This document shows positions 52,901 through 59,991 of a DNA stretch of 64,000 nt, one piece after another. Source of the DNA: Phytophthora sp. 'mugwort' (Eukaryota; Oomycota; Peronosporomycetes; Peronosporales; Peronosporaceae); the NCBI GenBank assembly GCA_033558025.1, contig JAUCEF010000013.1, positions 2,101,001-2,165,000 on the forward strand. Direction: 5' to 3'. A program made the translations under genes and the position numbers. Under the pieces are notes generated by a model. It worked only from the letters and a program-made list of their open reading frames with translations, searched no databases and was not told where the DNA came from. Positions within the stretch are counted from its first letter, which is position 1. Every line of letters starts with the position of its first letter.

Positions 52901-53307
52901 ATCGTGTACGGGTCGCTGGGCTCGGTTCAGCCCAGCAACTTCAAGACCTACACGGAGCACCTGCAGCTCCACAAGCGCGAGTCTCGGCAGCTGGACATCC
53001 AGCTGTCGAGCCATTGCATTCGTGCCAGCCACCGCATCTGGGGCTGGCACTGCCGACGTCACCGCGAGCGCCAAGCAAGCGGACATTCCTCGCGAGCGTC
53101 GCGCGGGTCTGGGGGGACCCCGCGGCGCACATCGCAGGCAGAGGCACGGCGATAAGCTGGTCATCGACCGACAGGGCACTACCCAGGTAGGGAACCGCCC
53201 TTCAAGAACCCAGGAAGATACAAGCATCCTCCCTTTAGTGACATGCATAGTTTAGCTTACATTTCTAGTTACGGAGAGGTTACTAACTGGTAAATAGGAA
53301 CACATCT
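46906..53307 (+). mobile_element. Utopia-like retrotransposon, copy 8 (short form, intact)
   Basis: Period 6543 bases. Shares with copy 9 several changes absent on the left (TCCCGG near 47136, GGCCAAAGC near 47771, GGCCTTTGTGG near 51175, AAGCATTAC near 52019). Confidence 0.85.
46988..53155 (+). CDS. Retrotransposon polyprotein, short form (copy 8, 2055 aa)
   Basis: Open throughout with all catalytic motifs. It is visibly more diverged from copies 1-3: Arg to Ser (YTSPGSG), Pro to Gln (SPGQSD), Ala to Val (GAAVIARL, in the first RWGP repeat), His to Tyr (RVRYAL, inside RNase H), Ala to Thr (PNPTPPV), Thr to Ala (ETFATS), Glu to Lys (TRKQRE) and Arg to His (RKHYRL). None alters a metal-binding or zinc-binding residue, so activity is not excluded. 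Confidence 0.92.
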   Translation: MRLFWPIRERTPSTDSECSTASHSSLASDASFYSASSGDCSERLTDGYTSPGSGELGVRLHITAPVLGSPEPEIEPPDPPRAVPLLGTGGVSTAATSGTGSGPAAPIARQAATRAEASGAQDEASLAASTSRRFATAATSFEPPGHPMDGPGPQALAPTMGESLAAQASQGFSPLASPATMDVNDGGAAAGSPGAPRPPLDPGPGPTESQDAPLALPPARPPSFPPCDVARPGRATGRLPDRVVPGQALAAATARALGGSPGQSDISSDGEDALDVHAAAAQGPQPLASAGSPPGRAACVLPGQVVPSTPASPPPSPAAAAASPQVAAAAADDAAPPADRAAVERHVRAEPRQDQAPTARAHMAPKYGDEFSSDGRYDEETKGDNEDDECGEDAQVPGPPIYHPRPANGLEDPVLTVYAHNAAAFECALCAHIVRDLAALVVHRRTAHRGTRFVDHFHSGCTCGIGFKSRAAATKHAQACAQSAYAAEAAARDSPTTTTARARSLRGEEAPRPTKPLAAAVPVTATAASSDIAVADTAAQQSAMPPAAVQDGHRHVPPVRCPLSPPPEVRVGGKRRRLNSSSSCPAVDLDALMQDAEDDLMLELAADEDMPDASSAQPTARPTRWGPRHRAVGAAVIARLVTGEQTTAAPTARRPTPTAAPTQRTTRWGPSPRAIGAAAIARLEATAGTSPTAPPSSMSLESARAPSRTSTRWGPRPLVILTRAARRAPRPPSQLQEVAPLPAPVPPEAAETPVTVTMDVDSGSDDLQPWVLRFDGACRRNPGPGGAGAALFDPSGAVVWTCSHYMPRSSETNNTAEYTALLLGVQSALHHGASRLLIEGDSNLVLAQVRGSFGCTNGRLRGLRNRVRYALRRLAWHRLRHIDRKANGQADRLANRALDQRRTRMECGPHDGDMATCFAPTTAPTPNPTPPVARRLPDAHATVNAEAADMDVEAEIAARDGGEVFPTLPIGSNSAPTRQPRLRLRQLTDDEHDAAAAALETFATSMASRITDADSWATGEGYIAAIPDRIRELLQPFATQSSPPRPDPTHTAGPPNQQPTRPQQDQQRRWRRRRPPRVTRKQREHRLDEALDNMEAVQRATPDDQKAVRNARRRVGRIRSALALQRLRQEFAKDEAKCVEKIMKRTSAEAAMEEHPESCPIDREELHRYFTGTNTPRTNFNYDGDGGEEFRDALANSEAATAEATAFEEEITLDEVEDQLTRAAVTSSPGHDGIGYDVYRRFAAQLVPLLHAAYQFCWLHRRVPALWKVGIVRLIHKKGDPMQPANWRPICLQPTIYKLYSGLLARRLSRWLERNNLLPISQKGFRAFNGCHEHNFVATTLLDQTRRRHRRLYQVWYDLRNAFGSLPQDLMWRVLRDLGVNTGFTSRCQDIYQDSAFVVMNAAGGATDPVRQEVGVYQGCPLSPLLFIAALVPLLRRLEELEDVGVPLAEGVRPCATAYADDLKVFSDSAAGIRKCHGVVARFLKWTGLRANPAKCASLAVTTNARSNPTRDDSVRLELHGDIIATLSLQDSYRYLGVGDGFDHVRHRLQLEPKIQQIKREAVALMQSGLAAWQVVKALKTYVYPKVEYALRHLRPLQSQLQGFDRAVVRGLRHLLRLPQSATTEFFYTPTSGGGLGLQSLVEMHQALQVAHAWQMLHSKDPAIIAVAKAQVGQVARKHYRLHEEHWRGRDDELARLFLNSELAASPHAEVLRRNGDIGSLWVDVQRILLNNNLRLEDRDDADGQDTLGLRVPHHTKWLDHKSVLRHVKLHMKIRHQTRWKGMVDQGKTVRVHGGLGAKFVATGAGLSDAEHRFGIQARLNQVDTNSVLKRRRLRANHHCRDPACSSAETLPHVLNHCASNMDAIRQRHDDALEQIGSKIRGALDRAKSTTELRLNQTVPEYTGAALRPDIVLRNVTAKTMVIADLAVTFEDQAAGARHSSLQFSHDYKTLKYQPIVAELRLKGWRVKTAAIVYGSLGSVQPSNFKTYTEHLQLHKRESRQLDIQLSSHCIRASHRIWGWHCRRHRERQASGHSSRASRGSGGTPRRTSQAEARR

Positions 53308-53448
53308 TCTGTTCTAATCAGTGTGAAAACTGATTTTCGCTGTTTGTCAGCGAACTTTTTCACTCTCATTTTTGGAACTCCCGTCGTCGGCCGGCTTGCT
53401 GGGCGACGTCGGGGCGGTCTCCGGGGGCGTTCACCTTTCCCCCGCGAG
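53308..53448 (+). ncRNA. U2 snRNA-derived segment, junction 9
   Basis: The U2-like bases are unchanged, but the base two before them differs (ACATCTTCTG instead of ACATATTCTG). That variable base lies outside the U2 match and supports placing the element/U2 border at 59/60 of the unit. Confidence 0.85.
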
Positions 53449-56400
53449 GCCAACTACAACGCTTGCTTCTTTTTTACACTTCTCCTCGGCTGTCCATCGG
53501 TTGCCTTTTGTCCCCCTTGGCCAATCACAGATGCGTCTGTTTTGGCCAATCAGGGAGCGCACCCCGTCTACGGACAGCGAGTGCTCCACGGCCAGTCACT
53601 CCAGCCTCGCCAGTGACGCGTCTTTCTACAGCGCGTCATCCGGCGACTGTTCGGAGCGGCTGACTGATGGGTACACCAGTCCCGGCTCTGGCGAGCTAGG
53701 GGTTCGGTTACACATTACCGCCCCCGTTTTGGGCTCGCCTGAGCCGGAAATCGAGCCGCCGGACCCTCCACGCGCGGTGCCACTGCTCGGCACCGGCGGC
53801 GTTTCAACTGCTGCAACTTCGGGCACGGGTTCAGGACCCGCAGCGCCCATTGCACGCCAAGCCGCGACGCGGGCCGAGGCCTCTGGGGCCCAAGATGAAG
53901 CCAGCCTCGCGGCTTCAACGTCGCGTCGTTTCGCGACGGCGGCGACCAGCTTCGAGCCCCCGGGCCATCCCATGGACGGGCCTGGGCCCCAAGCACTTGC
54001 CCCCACTATGGGAGAATCCCTGGCCGCTCAGGCCTCGCAGGGGTTCTCGCCGCTCGCCTCGCCCGCCACCATGGACGTCAACGATGGCGGCGCTGCCGCT
54101 GGCTCTCCTGGAGCCCCAAGACCTCCGTTGGACCCCGGCCCGGGTCCTACGGAGAGCCAAGACGCTCCTCTCGCTCTTCCGCCTGCCAGGCCCCCGTCGT
54201 TTCCCCCCTGCGATGTGGCACGACCCGGCAGGGCGACCGGCAGGCTGCCCGATCGGGTCGTGCCGGGGCAAGCACTTGCAGCCGCCACGGCGCGTGCCCT
54301 GGGCGGCTCCCCCGGCCAAAGCGACATCTCCAGCGACGGCGAGGACGCGCTGGATGTCCACGCCGCCGCTGCCCAAGGCCCACAACCCCTCGCGAGTGCT
54401 GGATCCCCACCCGGCAGGGCGGCTTGCGTGCTGCCCGGCCAGGTCGTGCCCAGCACTCCGGCAAGCCCTCCCCCATCCCCAGCTGCGGCTGCTGCTTCCC
54501 CCCAAGTAGCCGCAGCCGCAGCTGACGATGCAGCACCCCCTGCTGACCGCGCTGCCGTGGAGCGCCACGTGCGCGCCGAGCCACGACAAGACCAAGCACT
54601 TACGGCTCGCGCGCATATGGCGCCCAAGTACGGCGATGAGTTCAGCAGCGACGGACGCTACGATGAGGAGACCAAGGGCGACAACGAAGATGACGAGTGC
54701 GGCGAGGACGCTCAAGTACCGGGACCTCCGATCTACCACCCTCGGCCGGCCAACGGCCTCGAGGACCCGGTGCTGACGGTGTACGCGCACAACGCTGCTG
54801 CTTTCGAGTGCGCGTTGTGCGCGCACATCGTCCGCGATCTTGCGGCGCTCGTCGTCCATCGACGCACAGCGCATCGTGGCACCCGCTTCGTGGACCACTT
54901 TCACAGCGGGTGCACGTGCGGCATCGGCTTCAAGTCGCGTGCAGCAGCGACGAAGCATGCCCAGGCTTGCGCGCAGAGCGCCTACGCGGCCGAAGCTGCT
55001 GCACGCGACTCCCCAACGACGACTACAGCTCGTGCTCGTTCCCTCCGCGGCGAGGAGGCCCCAAGACCTACCAAGCCCCTCGCCGCGGCGGTGCCTGTCA
55101 CTGCGACAGCCGCATCAAGCGACATCGCGGTGACAGACACCGCCGCCCAACAGAGCGCCATGCCTCCCGCTGCTGTTCAAGACGGGCACCGACACGTCCC
55201 CCCCGTGCGGTGCCCACTGTCTCCGCCCCCCGAAGTTCGTGTCGGTGGCAAGCGCCGCCGACTCAACAGCTCGAGCTCGTGCCCTGCGGTCGACCTGGAC
55301 GCCCTGATGCAGGACGCCGAGGACGACCTGATGCTCGAGCTCGCAGCGGACGAGGACATGCCGGACGCCTCTTCTGCCCAGCCTGCGGCCAGACCCACGC
55401 GATGGGGGCCACGACACCGAGCCGTCGGAGCAGCGGTCATCGCTCGGCTGGTGACCGGCGAGCAAACGACTGCTGCCCCGACAGCTCGACGACCTACACC
55501 GACAGCAGCTCCGACTCAGCGAACCACGAGATGGGGCCCAAGCCCACGCGCAATCGGAGCTGCTGCCATCGCGAGACTGGAGGCCACCGCCGGCACCTCG
55601 CCCACAGCGCCTCCCAGCAGCATGTCGCTCGAGTCAGCGAGGGCCCCAAGCCGGACTTCGACTCGGTGGGGCCCACGCCCACTAGTGATACTGACCCGAG
55701 CGGCACGCCGAGCACCAAGACCGCCAAGCCAGCTCCAAGAGGTGGCACCACTGCCAGCACCGGTGCCACCCGAAGCTGCTGAAACTCCGGTCACGGTCAC
55801 GATGGACGTTGACAGCGGCTCGGACGACCTCCAGCCGTGGGTACTGCGCTTCGACGGCGCCTGCCGCCGTAACCCAGGCCCGGGCGGCGCCGGTGCAGCA
55901 CTCTTCGACCCAAGTGGCGCTGTGGTGTGGACGTGCTCGCACTACATGCCGAGAAGCAGCGAGACGAACAACACCGCCGAATACACGGCGCTGCTGCTCG
56001 GCGTGCAGAGCGCGCTACACCACGGCGCCTCCCGACTGCTGATCGAAGGCGACAGCAACCTGGTGTTGGCGCAAGTGCGGGGCTCCTTCGGGTGCACCAA
56101 TGGACGGCTCCGAGGGCTGCGGAACCGAGTTCGACACGCGCTGCGACGACTTGCTTGGCACAGGCTGCGGCACATTGATCGCAAAGCCAACGGCCAAGCT
56201 GACCGCCTGGCCAACAGGGCACTGGACCAACGCCGGACGCGCATGGAGTGTGGCCCCCACGACGGCGACATGGCGACATGCTTCGCCCCGACGACAGCGC
56301 CCACGCCGAACCCAGCACCTCCAGTGGCTAGACGACTTCCCGATGCCCACGCCACCGTCAATGCAGAAGCCGCTGACATGGACGTCGAAGCCGAAATTGC

Positions 56401-59400
56401 TGCGCGTGATGGGGGCGAGGTGTTCCCCACTCTGCCTATTGGCTCCAACTCGGCCCCCACGCGGCAACCTCGACCTCGACTGCGGCAGCTGACGGACGAT
56501 GAGCATGACGCGGCAGCAGCGGCTCTGGAGACCTTCGCCACGAGCATGGCTAGCCGGATCACGGATGCGGATAGTTGGGCGACGGGAGAAGGATACATCG
56601 CCGCCATCCCCGACCGCATCCGCGAGCTGCTGCAGCCTTTTGCGACGCAGTCGTCGCCACCTCGACCGGATCCAACCCACACAGCTGGACCACCGAACCA
56701 GCAGCCGACCCGACCACAACAAGATCAACAGCGTCGATGGAGGCGTCGGCGACCACCACGAGTCACACGGGAACAGCGCGAGCACCGCCTCGACGAGGCC
56801 CTCGACAACATGGAGGCGGTGCAACGCGCGACACCCGATGACCAGAAGGCCGTCCGCAACGCTCGCCGCCGAGTGGGCCGCATCCGCTCAGCGTTGGCTC
56901 TGCAGCGGCTCCGCCAGGAATTCGCCAAGGACGAGGCCAAATGTGTGGAAAAGATCATGAAGCGAACGTCGGCGGAAGCGGCGATGGAGGAGCACCCCGA
57001 GTCCTGCCCGATCGACCGCGAGGAACTCCACCGCTACTTCACTGGCACCAACACGCCACGGACCAACTTCAACTATGATGGTGATGGCGGTGAGGAATTT
57101 CGGGATGCCCTGGCCAATTCTGAAGCGGCGACAGCAGAGGCGACCGCGTTCGAGGAGGAGATGACGCTGGACGAAGTGGAAGATCAGCTCACGCGCGCGG
57201 CGGTTACATCCAGCCCTGGCCATGACGGTATCGGCTACGACGTCTACCGTCGCTTCGCTGCCCAACTTGTGCCCCTCCTTCACGCCGCGTACCAGTTTTG
57301 CTGGCTGCATCGGCGCGTGCCCGCCTTGTGGAAGGTGGGCATCGTACGTCTCATCCACAAGAAGGGCGACCCGATGCAGCCGGCCAACTGGAGGCCGATC
57401 TGCCTTCAGCCCACTATCTACAAGCTGTACAGCGGGCTGTTGGCACGTCGGCTGTCGCGCTGGCTAGAGAGGAACAACCTGCTGCCGATCTCGCAGAAGG
57501 GGTTCAGGGCCTTCAATGGTTGCCACGAACACAACTTCGTGGCAACCACGCTCCTGGACCAGACCCGCCGCCGCCACCGAAGGCTGTACCAAGTGTGGTA
57601 CGACCTTCGGAACGCCTTCGGGTCGCTGCCACAGGACTTGATGTGGCGGGTGCTCCGCGACCTCGGTGTCAACACTGGCTTCACTTCGCGCTGCCAAGAC
57701 ATTTACCAAGACTCGGCCTTTGTGGTGATGAACGCCGCTGGAGGAGCGACGGACCCGGTGCGCCAGGAGGTGGGGGTCTACCAAGGCTGCCCACTCAGCC
57801 CCCTCCTGTTTATTGCAGCACTCGTGCCGCTCCTACGCCGCCTGGAGGAGCTCGAGGACGTTGGCGTGCCGTTGGCCGAGGGTGTACGACCTTGCGCCAC
57901 GGCATACGCCGACGACCTGAAGGTCTTCAGCGACAGCGCCGCCGGCATTCGGAAGTGCCACGGCGTTGTCGCTCGCTTCCTCAAGTGGACCGGGCTGCGC
58001 GCGAACCCAGCCAAATGTGCCAGCCTGGCGGTGACAACCAACGCGCGCAGCAACCCGACCCGAGACGACAGCGTGCGCCTGGAGCTCCACGGCGACATCA
58101 TCGCCACCCTCAGCCTCCAAGACAGCTATCGGTACCTGGGGGTGGGCGATGGCTTCGACCACGTGCGGCACCGCCTCCAGCTTGAGCCCAAGATCCAGCA
58201 GATCAAGCGGGAGGCGGTGGCGCTGATGCAGTCGGGACTGGCGGCGTGGCAGGTAGTGAAGGCTCTCAAGACGTACGTGTACCCCAAGGTGGAGTATGCG
58301 CTTCGCCACCTGCGACCGCTCCAGTCCCAGCTACAAGGCTTCGACCGCGCCGTGGTCCGTGGGTTGCGGCATCTGCTGCGTCTACCCCAGTCCGCCACCA
58401 CCGAGTTCTTCTACACGCCGACATCAGGTGGCGGGCTGGGCCTGCAGTCGCTGGTGGAGATGCACCAAGCGCTGCAGGTGGCTCACGCGTGGCAGATGCT
58501 GCACTCCAAGGACCCGGCGATCATCGCAGTGGCAAAGGCGCAGGTGGGGCAGGTAGCGCGCAAGCATTACCGCCTACACGAGGAGCACTGGCGTGGGCGT
58601 GACGACGAGCTCGCTCGCCTGTTCTTGAACTCCGAGCTCGCCGCCTCGCCCCACGCAGAGGTGCTCCGCCGCAACGGTGACATCGGCTCGCTGTGGGTGG
58701 ATGTCCAGCGCATCCTGCTGAACAACAACCTGCGCCTCGAGGACCGCGACGACGCGGACGGCCAGGACACGCTCGGCCTTCGCGTGCCGCACCACACCAA
58801 GTGGCTCGACCACAAGTCGGTGTTGCGGCACGTGAAGTTGCACATGAAGATCCGCCACCAGACCCGGTGGAAGGGGATGGTGGACCAAGGCAAGACAGTG
58901 CGTGTCCACGGCGGCCTCGGCGCGAAGTTCGTGGCGACGGGGGCGGGCCTGTCGGATGCGGAGCACAGGTTCGGCATCCAGGCCCGCCTCAACCAAGTCG
59001 ACACCAACTCGGTGCTCAAGCGCAGGCGCCTTCGGGCCAACCACCACTGCCGCGATCCGGCCTGCTCCTCGGCGGAGACGCTGCCCCATGTTCTTAACCA
59101 CTGCGCGTCCAACATGGACGCCATCAGGCAGCGTCACGACGACGCCTTGGAGCAGATCGGGTCCAAGATCCGCGGCGCACTGGACTGCGCCAAGTCGACC
59201 ACGGAGCTGCGCCTGAACCAGACGGTGCCCGAGTACACAGGCGCAGCTCTGCGACCGGACATCGTGCTGCGCAACGTGACCGCCAAGACGATGGTGATCG
59301 CCGACTTGGCGGTCACGTTTGAAGACCAGGCGGCCGGGGCCCGCCACTCCTCGCTGCAGTTCAGCCACGACTACAAGACACTCAAGTACCAACCGATCGT

Positions 59401-59850
59401 GGCCGAATTGCGGCTCAAGGGGTGGCGGGTTAAGACCGCCGCCATCGTGTACGGGTCGCTGGGCTCGGTGCAGCCCAGCAACTTCAAGACCTACACGGAG
59501 CACCTGCAGCTCCACAAGCGCGAGTCTCGGCAGCTGGACATCCAGCTGTCGAGCCATTGCATTCGTGCCAGCCACCGCATCTGGGGCTGGCACTGCCGAC
59601 GTCACCGCGAGCGCCAAGCAAGCGGACATTCCTCGCGAGCGTCGCGCGGGTCTGGGGGGACCCCGCGGCGCACATCGCAGGCAGAGGCACGGCGATAAGC
59701 TGGTCATCGACCGACAGGGCACTACCCAGGTAGGGAATCGCCCTTCAAGAACCCAGGAAGATACAAGCACCCTCCCTTTAGTGACATGCATAGTTTAGCT
59801 TACATTTCTAGTTACGGAGAGGTTACTAACTGGTAAATACGAACACATCT
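53449..59850 (+). mobile_element. Utopia-like retrotransposon, copy 9 (short form, intact)
   Basis: Period 6543 bases. Its unit also has TTTCTAG for TTTTTAG in the AT-rich 3' tail upstream (near 53264), shared with copy 10. Confidence 0.85.
53531..59698 (+). CDS. Retrotransposon polyprotein, short form (copy 9, 2055 aa)
   Basis: Open throughout. On top of several copy 8 variants it has Pro to Leu (DQALTAR), Ala to Val-to-Thr context change IAVTDTA, Thr to Ala (AQPAARP), Leu to Pro (RQPRPRL), Ile to Met just before the reverse transcriptase (EEEMTLDE) and Arg to Cys near the endonuclease (ALDCAKS). It has Glu, not Lys, at TREQRE, unlike copies 7 and 8, so the markers do not follow one simple tree. 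Confidence 0.92.
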   Translation: MRLFWPIRERTPSTDSECSTASHSSLASDASFYSASSGDCSERLTDGYTSPGSGELGVRLHITAPVLGSPEPEIEPPDPPRAVPLLGTGGVSTAATSGTGSGPAAPIARQAATRAEASGAQDEASLAASTSRRFATAATSFEPPGHPMDGPGPQALAPTMGESLAAQASQGFSPLASPATMDVNDGGAAAGSPGAPRPPLDPGPGPTESQDAPLALPPARPPSFPPCDVARPGRATGRLPDRVVPGQALAAATARALGGSPGQSDISSDGEDALDVHAAAAQGPQPLASAGSPPGRAACVLPGQVVPSTPASPPPSPAAAAASPQVAAAAADDAAPPADRAAVERHVRAEPRQDQALTARAHMAPKYGDEFSSDGRYDEETKGDNEDDECGEDAQVPGPPIYHPRPANGLEDPVLTVYAHNAAAFECALCAHIVRDLAALVVHRRTAHRGTRFVDHFHSGCTCGIGFKSRAAATKHAQACAQSAYAAEAAARDSPTTTTARARSLRGEEAPRPTKPLAAAVPVTATAASSDIAVTDTAAQQSAMPPAAVQDGHRHVPPVRCPLSPPPEVRVGGKRRRLNSSSSCPAVDLDALMQDAEDDLMLELAADEDMPDASSAQPAARPTRWGPRHRAVGAAVIARLVTGEQTTAAPTARRPTPTAAPTQRTTRWGPSPRAIGAAAIARLEATAGTSPTAPPSSMSLESARAPSRTSTRWGPRPLVILTRAARRAPRPPSQLQEVAPLPAPVPPEAAETPVTVTMDVDSGSDDLQPWVLRFDGACRRNPGPGGAGAALFDPSGAVVWTCSHYMPRSSETNNTAEYTALLLGVQSALHHGASRLLIEGDSNLVLAQVRGSFGCTNGRLRGLRNRVRHALRRLAWHRLRHIDRKANGQADRLANRALDQRRTRMECGPHDGDMATCFAPTTAPTPNPAPPVARRLPDAHATVNAEAADMDVEAEIAARDGGEVFPTLPIGSNSAPTRQPRPRLRQLTDDEHDAAAAALETFATSMASRITDADSWATGEGYIAAIPDRIRELLQPFATQSSPPRPDPTHTAGPPNQQPTRPQQDQQRRWRRRRPPRVTREQREHRLDEALDNMEAVQRATPDDQKAVRNARRRVGRIRSALALQRLRQEFAKDEAKCVEKIMKRTSAEAAMEEHPESCPIDREELHRYFTGTNTPRTNFNYDGDGGEEFRDALANSEAATAEATAFEEEMTLDEVEDQLTRAAVTSSPGHDGIGYDVYRRFAAQLVPLLHAAYQFCWLHRRVPALWKVGIVRLIHKKGDPMQPANWRPICLQPTIYKLYSGLLARRLSRWLERNNLLPISQKGFRAFNGCHEHNFVATTLLDQTRRRHRRLYQVWYDLRNAFGSLPQDLMWRVLRDLGVNTGFTSRCQDIYQDSAFVVMNAAGGATDPVRQEVGVYQGCPLSPLLFIAALVPLLRRLEELEDVGVPLAEGVRPCATAYADDLKVFSDSAAGIRKCHGVVARFLKWTGLRANPAKCASLAVTTNARSNPTRDDSVRLELHGDIIATLSLQDSYRYLGVGDGFDHVRHRLQLEPKIQQIKREAVALMQSGLAAWQVVKALKTYVYPKVEYALRHLRPLQSQLQGFDRAVVRGLRHLLRLPQSATTEFFYTPTSGGGLGLQSLVEMHQALQVAHAWQMLHSKDPAIIAVAKAQVGQVARKHYRLHEEHWRGRDDELARLFLNSELAASPHAEVLRRNGDIGSLWVDVQRILLNNNLRLEDRDDADGQDTLGLRVPHHTKWLDHKSVLRHVKLHMKIRHQTRWKGMVDQGKTVRVHGGLGAKFVATGAGLSDAEHRFGIQARLNQVDTNSVLKRRRLRANHHCRDPACSSAETLPHVLNHCASNMDAIRQRHDDALEQIGSKIRGALDCAKSTTELRLNQTVPEYTGAALRPDIVLRNVTAKTMVIADLAVTFEDQAAGARHSSLQFSHDYKTLKYQPIVAELRLKGWRVKTAAIVYGSLGSVQPSNFKTYTEHLQLHKRESRQLDIQLSSHCIRASHRIWGWHCRRHRERQASGHSSRASRGSGGTPRRTSQAEARR

Positions 59851-59991
59851 TCTGTTCTAATCAGTGTGAAAACTGATTTTTGCTGTTTGTCAGCGAACTT
59901 TTTCACTCTCATTTTTGGAACTCCCGTCGTCGGCCGGCTTGCTGGGCGACGTCGGGGCGGTCTCCGGGGGCGTTCACCTTTCCCCCGCGAG
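59851..59991 (+). ncRNA. U2 snRNA-derived segment, junction 10 (one substitution)
   Basis: The only segment in which I see an internal change: C to T at 59881 in the 5' strand of hairpin IIb. In RNA this turns a C-G pair into a U-G wobble, so the hairpin can still form. Confidence 0.84.

Noticed and set aside
60..59991. Extra conservation of the U2 segments compared with coding sequence
   Set aside because: Only one substitution was found in ten segments, but the whole array is so similar that few changes are expected in 141 bases, so this is no evidence of selection.
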